This document shows positions 31,309-39,148 of a stretch of DNA of 64,000 bases, one piece after another. The notes beneath the pieces were generated by a model, which made no database searches, was not told the origin of the DNA, and saw nothing but the letters and a program-made list of their open reading frames with translations. Position 1 is the stretch's first letter. Every line of letters begins with the position of its first letter. A program made the position numbers and the translations under genes. The stretch is from Bartonella henselae str. Houston-1 (lineage in GTDB: Bacteria > Pseudomonadota > Alphaproteobacteria > Rhizobiales > Rhizobiaceae), in assembly GCF_000046705.1 (NCBI RefSeq), contig NC_005956.1, positions 1,771,001 through 1,835,000 of the forward strand. The letters are read 5' to 3'.

Positions 31309-31402
31309 TTTATTACTCCCCTTGCAAAAAAGAATTGTGCTTTGCCATATTTTAAACACAATTATAGACGATTTTTGTCTATTTATTATCGAAATTAAAA
31401 TT
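31309..31402. promoter_or_regulatory. Divergent promoter region with two inverted repeats
   Basis: Between the H-NS-like gene and the plus-strand gene lie two perfect inverted repeats: AATTGTG (31333-31339) with CACAATT (31357-31363), and ATAGAC (31364-31369) with GTCTAT (31377-31382). They abut each other and occupy the centre of the divergent region, a typical operator position. The protein that binds is unknown. Confidence 0.5.
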
Positions 31403-32065
31403 ATGATGAATATATCACTTTTACGGAGATATGCTTTGAACCACGAAGAACTACTCATTTGTGCCTCAGTTTTCACTTCCGTATCCTTTTTCAGTTCGAT
31501 CGCTGAAACTGGTAATCGGAGTGTGAAAACTTCATTGCAATTCTCTGACTCTCATGGATCAGCGGTCGAAAGTGCATATAAATCGCCGTTTTATAAGATA
31601 TGGCAAGACTTGATAAAGAACAAGCCCTTAAAACATAACGGCAGTGCAATTCATTTACACAACAAGAAAGGCTCTCACATAAAACAGGTTGCTGTTTCAT
31701 ATCAGTCATGGCTAGAAAGAGTAAAAACTGCAGAAAATTATATAGTGCAGTCAGCCACAATACACCCAAAGAAATGTCTCTGGCTTAGAGATCTCTTCTC
31801 CTTTTGCAACCAAAATAATTGTAGCATTTGTAGATGTAATATATATGGTTTTGTTTTACATGTTTGCACAGCGAAACACATATTGAAATATGTTAAAAAC
31901 ATTCTCCTAAACAACGGAATTTGTGGTTGCAAAGAACAAAGTTCTAAATTGAGTAATATTACTTCGCCAATCTATAGCAATGCAATGTGGCAGAACTTGA
32001 AAATCCCACATAACATTGGTTTTTATATTGATAAATTTTTCCATCATAGGGTGTATTGCGCATGA
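31403..32065 (+). CDS. Unknown protein translationally coupled to trwN
   Basis: About 220 residues with no family I recognise. The N-terminal part is moderately hydrophobic (LLICASVFTSVSFFSSI). The middle is basic and polar, and the C-terminal half has several cysteines, including a C-x5-C-x2-C-x-C cluster (FCNQNNCSICRCN). The stop overlaps the trwN ATG as ATGA, which supports real translation. The ATG at 31403 lacks a ribosome site; a TTG at 31436 has CGGAGA about 6 bases before it and may be the true start. It lies where regulators (korA/korB) are reported in other trw loci, but shows no helix-turn-helix that I can see. Confidence 0.5.
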   Translation: MMNISLLRRYALNHEELLICASVFTSVSFFSSIAETGNRSVKTSLQFSDSHGSAVESAYKSPFYKIWQDLIKNKPLKHNGSAIHLHNKKGSHIKQVAVSYQSWLERVKTAENYIVQSATIHPKKCLWLRDLFSFCNQNNCSICRCNIYGFVLHVCTAKHILKYVKNILLNNGICGCKEQSSKLSNITSPIYSNAMWQNLKIPHNIGFYIDKFFHHRVYCA

Positions 32066-32730
32066 CTATTCCAGGCTTTATGATGTTCGCTGCCGCATGT
32101 GCGCCCGCTATTCATCCTACGACATTTTCAGCTGTCGACATACAAGAATCATCGGATTATATCTCTGTAAGAAGCACAAATGATGACCCTAAAGTTTCAC
32201 GTCAATCTTCCATGTTTGAGGAAACAGTCGCAACAGTTGAACAATTTAAGCAGTGTGGGCGTAATTTCGACATTAGTTTGAGACAAATTAACGTCAGAAA
32301 TTTGGAATATTTTGGCGTGTCTCTCTCTGATTTATTTAACCTCTGCGAAAATCTCAAAGCTATACAAGCTGTTGTAGCAGACTGTTCTGAACGTGAAAAA
32401 TTAGAGTACGGCTCTGAAAAAACTACGTTGCAATCTGTGCTAAGCTTTTACAACACGAAAAGCTTCAAGGGTACTTTTAGCACCGCTTATGTGCAAAAAG
32501 TTGCCTCACATATTGGAGTGCAAGTTTCTGCGCCTCTCAGTCAAAAGTCACAAGAATCTATAGAGCTTAGCACAGAACAGCCAGAACAAATAATAGAGAC
32601 AGAAACTTTTCCTCTTTCCTCAGAAGACTTGGAAGATGCTTTTACCCATAATGCAAGCAGCGTTGGTGATGTTTTTACAACAGAAGATTCCTCTTTGACA
32701 GCAGAAACTTCTTCTTCATTCGAAAGATAG
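32062..32730 (+). CDS. trwN: TrwN/VirB1-like lytic transglycosylase with long C-terminal tail
   Basis: This 222-residue protein begins MTIPGFMMFAAACAPAIHP. It keeps the VirB1-type SLT fold: the catalytic glutamate in VDIQESS near residue 32, then TVEQFKQCGRNFDISLRQIN, NLCENLKAIQAVVADC and LQSVLSFYNT. Such enzymes open peptidoglycan for the secretion channel. Compared with the family, the residues after the catalytic ES are shortened and changed, and QIN is preceded by LR rather than the usual GLMQIN pattern. An acidic Ser/Glu/Thr-rich tail of about 60 residues follows the domain. Activity may therefore be reduced. Confidence 0.8.
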   Translation: MTIPGFMMFAAACAPAIHPTTFSAVDIQESSDYISVRSTNDDPKVSRQSSMFEETVATVEQFKQCGRNFDISLRQINVRNLEYFGVSLSDLFNLCENLKAIQAVVADCSEREKLEYGSEKTTLQSVLSFYNTKSFKGTFSTAYVQKVASHIGVQVSAPLSQKSQESIELSTEQPEQIIETETFPLSSEDLEDAFTHNASSVGDVFTTEDSSLTAETSSSFER

Positions 32731-32820
32731 CAAGCGTGATGGTTGCTGCATTTATGGATTAGAACTGTAATTTTGATAGGACACAGTAATGAAAGGTAGA
32801 TAAAGAAATATTAAAGCTCT

Positions 32821-32853
32821 AATTAGTAAGATTGGACGAAATCTTTTCTAATT
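32821..32853. promoter_or_regulatory. Imperfect 33-bp palindrome upstream of the trwL operon
   Basis: AATTAGTAAGATT (32821-32833) and AATCTTTTCTAATT (32840-32853) are near-perfect inverted arms around a 6-base centre. It lies 14 bases before the ATG at 32868, overlapping the likely leader. It could be an operator for autoregulation of the small gene and trwL operon, or an attenuator hairpin; no T-run follows. Confidence 0.5.
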
Positions 32854-32867
32854 GAGGGCCAGAAATA

Positions 32868-33167
32868 ATGAAAATGATAGAACAAAATAGTGTTGACATA
32901 GCATTTAATCAAAAAGCAGCGCGTGAAATTACAGTCGTGATGCGCTCGGAGAGAGAGTGGTATTTTACATTTGTGGCGGATGATCCAATAACTGGAAAAC
33001 CAAATGAATATACACTTCTTACACAGAGAGGGAAATTAAGAACTTGGGCTGATCCTAAATATCTCTTTAAATTTCTTCATGAAAGAGGTGTTACTTATGG
33101 AAAATTCAATCTTAATCAGGATAAAAAAAATGAAACGATTCAATATGCTTCCAGCAATAGCTCATAA
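32868..33167 (+). CDS. Small unknown protein at the head of the trwL array
   Basis: A 99-residue protein with a GAGGG ribosome site 9 bases upstream. The segment EWYFTFVADD ... YTLLTQRGKLRTWADPKYLFKFLHERGV vaguely resembles the short ParC/KorA-associated proteins of plasmids, in which a strand pair and a conserved LLTxRGxxRxW motif precede a helix. There is no clear DNA-binding motif. Its end overlaps the start of trwL1 by about 37 bases, so it is co-transcribed with trwL. Its position suggests a regulatory or accessory role; the assignment is tentative. Confidence 0.6.
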   Translation: MKMIEQNSVDIAFNQKAAREITVVMRSEREWYFTFVADDPITGKPNEYTLLTQRGKLRTWADPKYLFKFLHERGVTYGKFNLNQDKKNETIQYASSNSS

Positions 33168-33447
33168 TAAAACCATTGCAACTGTTGCAGCTTTCACCGT
33201 ATTCCTTATGACTCATCCTGTATATGCTCAAGCACAAGGTTTAAAAAATGCAGGAGATGTTTTAAAAAAACTCCAGACTGAATTGAAGGCGATTATTCCA
33301 ATTGCTGCTGCTGTTATACTTTTGTGCTTAGCAATTGGTTACGCAGGACGTTACATAGAGAAAGATACATTTGTACGCTGGTCAGTTGGTGTCATCATCG
33401 CTGGATCAGCAGCTGAACTTGCCAACATGTTATTTAAAGCAAACTAA
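33130..33447 (+). CDS. trwL: TrwL1, VirB2-like pilin
   Basis: First of eight tandem pilin subunits for the Trw type IV secretion system. About 105 residues: a signal peptide ending near PVYAQAQ, a short variable mature N-terminus (GLKNAGDVLKKLQTELKA), then the conserved core IIPIAAAVILLCLAIGYAG, RYIEKDTFVRW and a second hydrophobic helix. The core forms two membrane helices before pilus assembly. The start is chosen to match MKR/MKQ starts in the other copies. In Bartonella, Trw surface subunits mediate host-specific erythrocyte adhesion. Confidence 0.9.
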   Translation: MKRFNMLPAIAHNKTIATVAAFTVFLMTHPVYAQAQGLKNAGDVLKKLQTELKAIIPIAAAVILLCLAIGYAGRYIEKDTFVRWSVGVIIAGSAAELANMLFKAN

Positions 33448-33493
33448 GAAGAAATCAATTGTGCCAACTATAATCTTAATTAGAGTAAAAAAT

Positions 33494-33805
33494 ATGAAAC
33501 AATTAAGTAATCTTCGATCAAAAAATAACAATAGGATTGTAGAAATTGCTGCGGCTATGACTGTATTCTTTATAACTTGTCCTGCATATGCCGCACTAGA
33601 TCATGCAAAAAAGGCTTTAGACACCTTGCAGAATGACCTTATTAAAAACATCATTCCTGTTGCAGCTGCTATCATACTTTTGTGCTTAGCGATTGGTTAT
33701 GCAGGCCGCTACATCGAAAAGGATACATTTATACGGTGGGCTATTGGCGTTGTTATCGCTGGATCAGCAACCCAACTTGTTACCTTATTATTCACCAAAC
33801 AATAA
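33494..33805 (+). CDS. trwL: TrwL2, VirB2-like pilin
   Basis: Second pilin copy, 103 residues, starting MKQLSNLRSKNNN. The signal peptide ends PAYA, the variable part is ALDHAKKALDTLQNDLIKN, and the conserved core is IIPVAAAIILLCLAIGYAG with RYIEKDTFIRWAIGVVIAG. It is closer to copies 5-7 (FIRWAIGV) than to copies 1 and 3 (FVRWSVGV), so the array holds two sequence subtypes. Confidence 0.9.
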   Translation: MKQLSNLRSKNNNRIVEIAAAMTVFFITCPAYAALDHAKKALDTLQNDLIKNIIPVAAAIILLCLAIGYAGRYIEKDTFIRWAIGVVIAGSATQLVTLLFTKQ

Positions 33806-33828
33806 GAACAAATGTAGAGTGAGATGCT

Positions 33829-34152
33829 ATGAAACAATCAAATATTTTTCAATCAAAAATCAACAATAAAATCCTCACGACTACAGCAACTATAACCGTA
33901 TTTGTTATAGCGCATCCTGTATGTGCTCAAGCACAGCAAGGTGGTTTAACTAATGCGAAAAAAGCTTTAGAAGATTTTAAAAAACAATTGGATATAATTA
34001 TTCCTATTGCCGCTGCTGTTATACTTTTGTGCTTAGCGATTGGTTACGCAGGGCGTTACATAGAGAAGGATACATTTGTACGCTGGTCAGTCGGCGTGAT
34101 TATCGCTGGTTCAGCCGCCGAACTTGCAGGTATGTTATTCAAAGCAACATGA
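33829..34152 (+). CDS. trwL: TrwL3, VirB2-like pilin
   Basis: Third copy, 107 residues. The signal peptide ends PVCAQAQ, followed by a variable segment (GGLTNAKKALEDFKKQLDI) and a core that is identical at the protein level to TrwL1 through RYIEKDTFVRWSVGVIIAG. Copies 1 and 3 therefore share a subtype although copy 2 lies between them, which suggests shuffling or conversion within the array. Confidence 0.9.
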   Translation: MKQSNIFQSKINNKILTTTATITVFVIAHPVCAQAQQGGLTNAKKALEDFKKQLDIIIPIAAAVILLCLAIGYAGRYIEKDTFVRWSVGVIIAGSAAELAGMLFKAT

Positions 34153-34189
34153 AAAGAAATCAATTATGCCAACTACGATCTTAAATAAT

Positions 34190-34507
34190 ATGAAACGATC
34201 AAACGTTCTTCAATCAAAAATCAATAATGACATCTTCGCAATTGTTGCGATTATGACTGTATTTCTTATAGTGAATCCTGTATATGCTCAAGCACAAACT
34301 TTACAGAAAGCAGAAAACGCTTTAACTGCGCTCCAAGGTCAATTGAAAACAATTATTCCTGTTGCTGCTGCTGTCATACTTTTGTGCTTAGCAATTGGTT
34401 ATGCAGGACGTTACATAGAAAAAGATACATTCGTACGGTGGGGAATAGGTGTTGTCATAGCTGGATCAGCAGCTGAACTTGTTAATGTATTATTCACAAC
34501 GCAATAA
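34190..34507 (+). CDS. trwL: TrwL4, VirB2-like pilin
   Basis: Fourth copy, 105 residues, starting MKRSNVLQSKIN. The signal peptide ends PVYAQAQ, the variable segment is TLQKAENALTALQGQLKT, and the core is IIPVAAAVILLCLAIGYAG with FVRWGIGVVIAG, a hybrid of the two subtypes. The chosen ATG is the one aligned with the other copies; the frame extends further upstream through the end of trwL3. Confidence 0.88.
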   Translation: MKRSNVLQSKINNDIFAIVAIMTVFLIVNPVYAQAQTLQKAENALTALQGQLKTIIPVAAAVILLCLAIGYAGRYIEKDTFVRWGIGVVIAGSAAELVNVLFTTQ

Positions 34508-34660
34508 TGAGAATGAATTATAAGGTTATGTAGCATGGAATATTCTTTTTATTCAAAGAAAAACTTAGATTTAAATTATTTTATGCATATCAGTAAATGT
34601 ATTAGTTAATATCGAAAAAAGTTATTCTTGCTAATTATAACCTGAATTAGGGTCAACAAT

Positions 34661-34969
34661 ATGAAACGATTAATTAATCTCCAATCAAAAAATAACAACA
34701 GGATTATCGTAATTGCTGCATCTATAACTGTGTTTTTTATAGGTAGTCCTGTGTATGCTAAATTAACAAACGCTGCAAATGCTCTGAAAAATCTGAAGGA
34801 AGAACTTACTGGAAAAATTATCCCTGTTGCCGCTGCTGTTATACTTTTGTGTTTAGCAATTGGTTATGCAGGACGTTACATCGGAAAGGATACGTTTATA
34901 CGGTGGGCTATTGGCGTCGTCATTGCTGGCTCAGCAGTCCAACTTACCGGTCTTCTGTTCACCCCCTAA
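34661..34969 (+). CDS. trwL: TrwL5, VirB2-like pilin
   Basis: Fifth copy, 102 residues. It follows a 150-base spacer, the longest in the array. The signal peptide ends PVYA, the variable segment is KLTNAANALKNLKEELTGK, and the core has RYIGKDTFIRW, with glycine replacing the glutamate found in the other core copies. It ends LLFTP. Confidence 0.9.
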   Translation: MKRLINLQSKNNNRIIVIAASITVFFIGSPVYAKLTNAANALKNLKEELTGKIIPVAAAVILLCLAIGYAGRYIGKDTFIRWAIGVVIAGSAVQLTGLLFTP

Positions 34970-35114
34970 TTGATATTCATTATGAAACGAGCATAACACA
35001 AAGTATTTTTTTTCAAAATGCAGCTCCTATCCATCAGTTGTAGATAAGCCAATGGTAATTTCAATTAATACTGAAGAAATGTTATTTATGAAAACTTTAA
35101 TTAGAATGAAAAAC

Positions 35115-35429
35115 ATGAAACGATTAATTAATAACAAATCAAAAAGTAAAAACAGCATTGTCGCAATTGCCGCAACTGTGACGGTATTTTTTATGGATAC
35201 TCTTGTATATGCCCAAACTTTAGATAAGGCTGAAAAAGCTCTCGGCAGTCTGAAGAAAGATCTTGTTGAAAAAATTATCCCTGTTGCCGCTGTTGTTATA
35301 CTTTTGTGTTTAGCAATTGGCTATGCCGGGCGTTACATTGAAAAGGATACATTTATTCGGTGGGCTATTGGCGTTATCATTGCTGGTTCAGCAACGCAAC
35401 TTGCCACTATGTTGTTCGGCACACCATAA
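35115..35429 (+). CDS. trwL: TrwL6, VirB2-like pilin
   Basis: Sixth copy, about 104 residues from MKRLINNKSKSKN; in-frame ATGs at 35088 and 35052 also exist. The signal peptide ends LVYAQ, the variable segment is TLDKAEKALGSLKKDLVEK, and the core is IIPVAAVVILLCLAIGYAG with RYIEKDTFIRWAIGVIIAG. Confidence 0.88.
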   Translation: MKRLINNKSKSKNSIVAIAATVTVFFMDTLVYAQTLDKAEKALGSLKKDLVEKIIPVAAVVILLCLAIGYAGRYIEKDTFIRWAIGVIIAGSATQLATMLFGTP

Positions 35430-35566
35430 TGAAGCAGCTTATAAGCACAACCTATTCTGTTTTTCGAAAATGAAATCTATATCCAATAATCATAATATGC
35501 CAGTAATAATGCTAATTATACTAGGAAAAATGGATAATGATTTATAAAAACTGAAGGATGGAAAAT

Positions 35567-35881
35567 ATGAAACAATTAAATAATCTCAAATCAAAAATTA
35601 ACAACAAGATTATCGCAATTGCCGCAGTTATGACGGTGTTTTTTAGGGGTAGTCCTGTATATGCCCAAAAAAATTTAGAAAACGCTAAAAATGCTTTGAG
35701 CAGTCTACACACAGAACTTACAGGCAAAATTATTCCTGTTGCTGCTGCTGTTATACTTTTGTGCTTAGCAATTGGCTATGCCGGGCGCTACATCGAAAAG
35801 GATACGTTTATACGGTGGGCTATTGGCGTTGTCATTGCTGGCTCAGCAAGCGAACTTGTCGCACTATTGTTTACTACTTAA
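35567..35881 (+). CDS. trwL: TrwL7, VirB2-like pilin
   Basis: Seventh copy, about 104 residues from MKQLNNLKSKIN. The signal peptide ends PVYAQ, the variable segment is KNLENAKNALSSLHTELTGK, and the core matches the FIRWAIGVVIAG subtype. Its downstream spacer repeats the spacer after trwL5 (a shared CTCCTATYCATCAGTTGTAG element), showing that duplication units include intergenic DNA. Confidence 0.9.
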   Translation: MKQLNNLKSKINNKIIAIAAVMTVFFRGSPVYAQKNLENAKNALSSLHTELTGKIIPVAAAVILLCLAIGYAGRYIEKDTFIRWAIGVVIAGSASELVALLFTT

Positions 35882-36041
35882 TGATATTACGTATGAAAAC
35901 AACATAACTCAAGTTTTTTCATTTTTTCAAAATGAAGCTCCTATTCATCAGTTGTAGATAGAGCGGTGGTGCTTTTTACTTATACTAAAAGTCAAGGGGA
36001 ATTGATTGTTTATGAAAACTTCAACCGTAAGGAGGAAAAAT

Positions 36042-36353
36042 ATGGAAAGCTTAAATATTCTTCGAACAAAAACTGTTAGAAAAATTAGTTTTATTTTTAC
36101 AGCTTTGGTTGTGTTTTTAACGACTCAACCTAGTTGTGCCCAAACAACAAGCAAAGGTTTAGAAATCCTCATAGGTATGCAGTATGGGTTAGGTATCATT
36201 ATTCCCATTTTTGCTGCCATCATTCTTTTCTTTCTCCTGCTTATTTATATGTGTCGCATCATCTCAAGGATTACATTTGCGCGATGGGCGTTTAGTGTCA
36301 TCATTGCTGGAGCAGCATTTTATATTAGCAGCATATTGTTTTACATAAACTAA
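36042..36353 (+). CDS. trwL: TrwL8, divergent VirB2-like pilin
   Basis: Last member, about 103 residues from MESLNILRTKTVRK. It keeps the layout (signal peptide ending PSCAQT, short variable segment, two hydrophobic helices, FARWAFSVIIAGAAF) but the core has changed: IIPIFAAIILFFLLLIYMC replaces the invariant AAAVILLCLAIGYAG. It is far more divergent than copies 1-7 and sits next to trwM, so it may be the ancestral-position copy or a minor structural subunit. Confidence 0.85.
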   Translation: MESLNILRTKTVRKISFIFTALVVFLTTQPSCAQTTSKGLEILIGMQYGLGIIIPIFAAIILFFLLLIYMCRIISRITFARWAFSVIIAGAAFYISSILFYIN

Positions 36354-36365
36354 TCGGAGCAGCTT

Positions 36366-36674
36366 ATGAAACCACAAAAACACGAAGCATTTCCACTATT
36401 TAAAGGTGCAACACGTGTTCCAACAATTTGGGGAGTACCGATGATGCCACTCATCGTTATGGCTATGAGTGTGGCTGTTATTGCTATGACAATAAACATC
36501 TTCTTGTGGCTCATAGCGCCTCCTTTGTGGTTTATTATGGCACAAATTACCAAGAATGATGATAAGGCATTCCGTATCTGGTGGTTATGGATCGATACCA
36601 AATTTCGCAATCGCAATAAGAGCTTTTGGGGCGCATCAAGTTACAGTCCCTCTAACTACCGCAAAAGGAGATAA
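36366..36674 (+). CDS. trwM: TrwM, VirB3-like inner membrane protein
   Basis: A 102-residue VirB3-family protein: KGATRVPTIWGVPMMPL near the N-terminus leads into a hydrophobic hairpin (residues ~32-60). A C-terminal cytoplasmic part follows (QITKNDDKAFRIWWLWIDTKFRNRNKSFWG), typical of VirB3. It cooperates with the TrwK ATPase in pilus biogenesis. It lies 12 bases after trwL8 and 2 bases before trwK. Confidence 0.9.
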   Translation: MKPQKHEAFPLFKGATRVPTIWGVPMMPLIVMAMSVAVIAMTINIFLWLIAPPLWFIMAQITKNDDKAFRIWWLWIDTKFRNRNKSFWGASSYSPSNYRKRR

Positions 36675-36676
36675 AC

Positions 36677-39148
36677 ATGATGGCTGTTGAAAGCAGCAAA
36701 CGCCTCGCGTCAGAAACACCAGTAAGCCTTTTCATACCCTATTCACATCATATTACAGACACGATTATCTCTACCAAAAACGCAGAATATTTATCGATCT
36801 GGAAGATTGATGGTCGTTCGCATCAAAGCGCTTCAGAAGAGGATATTTTTCAGTGGGCTAGAGAGCTAAATAATACCTTACGTGGTATTGCGTCGGCTAA
36901 TTTATCTCTGTGGACACATATCGTGCGCCGCCGTGTTTATGAATATCCCGATTCAACATTTGATAAAATGTTTTGCTACCAACTCGATGAAAAATACCGG
37001 CAAAGTTTTACTGGTTATAATTTGATGGTCAATGATCTGTATCTGACCGTTGTTTTCCAGCCGATAGCTGATAAAGTTATGTCATTTTTTTCTCAGCATG
37101 AACGTGAAACGCTTGATCAAAAAAAGATGCGACAAGAATCATGTATCAAAGCTCTCAATGACATTAACCGTACCTTAGGTCAGTCGTTTAAACGTTACGG
37201 TGGAGAACTTCTTGGTACATATGAAAAAAATGGTCATGCTTATTCTTCTGCCCTTGAATTTCTGGCAATGCTTGTCAATGGTGAGTACTCCCCTATGCCG
37301 ATCTGTCGCGATCGTTTTGCTGACTATATGTCTATTAATCGGCCTTTCTTCTCAAAATGGGGCGCACTCGGTGAACTGCGGACAACCAGTGGAATACGCC
37401 GATTTGGAATGATGGAAATCAAAGAATATGACACAACAACTAAACCAGGACAATTTAATGTTCTGTTGGAAAGTGATTTTGAATTTGTGTTGACACAGAG
37501 TTTTTCTGTACTCTCGCGCCACGCTGCCAAAGATTATTTGCAGCGGCATCAGCGTAATCTTATTGATGCTCGTGATGTAGCAACAAGTCAAATTGAACAA
37601 ATTGACGAAGCATTAAATCAGCTGATAAGTGGGCATTTTGTCATGGGTGAACACCATTGTACACTGACCATCTACGGTGATACAGTTCAACAAGTTCGTG
37701 ACTATATGGCAAAAGCGAATGCTGCACTGTTAGAAGTTGCAGTGTTACCAAAACCTGTAGATTTGGCCATAGAGGCTGGTTATTGGGCGCAACTTCCCGC
37801 AAATTGGAAATGGCGACCACGTCCCGCACCAATTACGTCACTGAATTTTTTATCCTTCTCATCTTTTCACAATTTTATGTCAGGCAAACCGACCGGGAAT
37901 CCATGGGGACCGGCAGTGACAATTCTTAAAACAATAAGTAAAACCCCGCTTTACTTTAATTTTCATGCTTCCAAACTTGAAGAGGATGCGACAGATAAGC
38001 GGTTACTTGGTAATACCGCAATCATTGGGCAATCTGGTTCTGGTAAAACCGTTTTGCTTGGGTTTTTGTTAGCGCAAGCGCAAAAATTCAAACCGACAAC
38101 TGTTGTTTTTGATAAAGATCGTGGCATGGAAATTGCCATTCGAGCAATGGGAGGGCGGTATTTGACATTTAAGCCTGGTAGGCAAAGTGGTTTCAATCCG
38201 TTCCAACTTCCACCGACACAAGACAATCTCACTTTTCTTAAACAATTTGTTAAAAAGTTGGCAGAAGCGAGTAGTGAAATCACACACCGCGATGAAGAAG
38301 AGATTAACCAAGCTGTCATGTCCATTATGAGTAGCAACATTAACCCATCGTTGCGTCGATTGTCTTTTTTGCTGCAATTCTTACCAAATCCGCATTTGAA
38401 TGATTATAATTCACATCCATCTGTTCACACCCGCTTGATAAAATGGTGCGAAGGTGGTGATTATGGATGGTTATTTGATAATCCCACTGATGCACTTGAC
38501 CTCTCAACACATCAAATTTACGGCTTCGATATCACTGAATTTTTGGATAACCCAGAGACTCGTACTCCCGTGATGATGTATTTGCTCTATCGCACGGAAG
38601 GAATGATCAGTGGACAAAGGTTTATGTATATCTTTGACGAGTTTTGGAAGCCATTGCAAGATCCGTATTTTGAAGATTTAGCAAAAAATAAACAAAAAAC
38701 TATTCGTAAACAAAATGGTATTTTTGTTTTTGCAACACAAGAGCCTACTGATGCGCTAGAGAGTAATATTGCCAAAACGTTGATTCAGCAATGCGCAACT
38801 TACATTTTTTTAGCCAATCCGAAAGCAAATTATGAAGACTATACAGAAGGTTTCAAACTAACAGATGCAGAGTTTGAACTAATCAAAGGAATTGGCGAAT
38901 TTAGTCGTCAATTCCTTATCAAGCAGGGTGATCAATCTGCCCTTGCAGAACTTAATCTCGGCAAATTCCATGTGACAATTGATGGAAAAACTGTCGAACA
39001 AAACTTTAGCGATGAACTTTTGGTGTTATCAGGTACACCTGACAATGCAGAGTTGGTTGAAAATATTATCGCTGAAGTGGGGGATGATCCGGCACTATGG
39101 TTACCGGTTTTTTTACAACATATAAAAACTAACAGGAGGACAACATGA
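36677..39148 (+). CDS. trwK: TrwK, VirB4-like ATPase
   Basis: This 823-residue ATPase energises pilus assembly and substrate transfer at the inner membrane. The N-terminal CagE/TrbE-VirB domain spans about residues 170-370. The C-terminal ATPase has Walker A GQSGSGKTVL near 454 and Walker B FMYIFDEFW near 650, followed by FVFATQEPTDA. The first two codons are both ATG. Its stop overlaps the start of trwJ1. Confidence 0.95.
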   Translation: MMAVESSKRLASETPVSLFIPYSHHITDTIISTKNAEYLSIWKIDGRSHQSASEEDIFQWARELNNTLRGIASANLSLWTHIVRRRVYEYPDSTFDKMFCYQLDEKYRQSFTGYNLMVNDLYLTVVFQPIADKVMSFFSQHERETLDQKKMRQESCIKALNDINRTLGQSFKRYGGELLGTYEKNGHAYSSALEFLAMLVNGEYSPMPICRDRFADYMSINRPFFSKWGALGELRTTSGIRRFGMMEIKEYDTTTKPGQFNVLLESDFEFVLTQSFSVLSRHAAKDYLQRHQRNLIDARDVATSQIEQIDEALNQLISGHFVMGEHHCTLTIYGDTVQQVRDYMAKANAALLEVAVLPKPVDLAIEAGYWAQLPANWKWRPRPAPITSLNFLSFSSFHNFMSGKPTGNPWGPAVTILKTISKTPLYFNFHASKLEEDATDKRLLGNTAIIGQSGSGKTVLLGFLLAQAQKFKPTTVVFDKDRGMEIAIRAMGGRYLTFKPGRQSGFNPFQLPPTQDNLTFLKQFVKKLAEASSEITHRDEEEINQAVMSIMSSNINPSLRRLSFLLQFLPNPHLNDYNSHPSVHTRLIKWCEGGDYGWLFDNPTDALDLSTHQIYGFDITEFLDNPETRTPVMMYLLYRTEGMISGQRFMYIFDEFWKPLQDPYFEDLAKNKQKTIRKQNGIFVFATQEPTDALESNIAKTLIQQCATYIFLANPKANYEDYTEGFKLTDAEFELIKGIGEFSRQFLIKQGDQSALAELNLGKFHVTIDGKTVEQNFSDELLVLSGTPDNAELVENIIAEVGDDPALWLPVFLQHIKTNRRTT

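Noticed and set aside
31491..31932. Minus-strand frames opposite the unknown trwN-coupled gene
   Set aside because: The plus-strand frame is longer and has a stop/start overlap with trwN; the minus frames have no family features.
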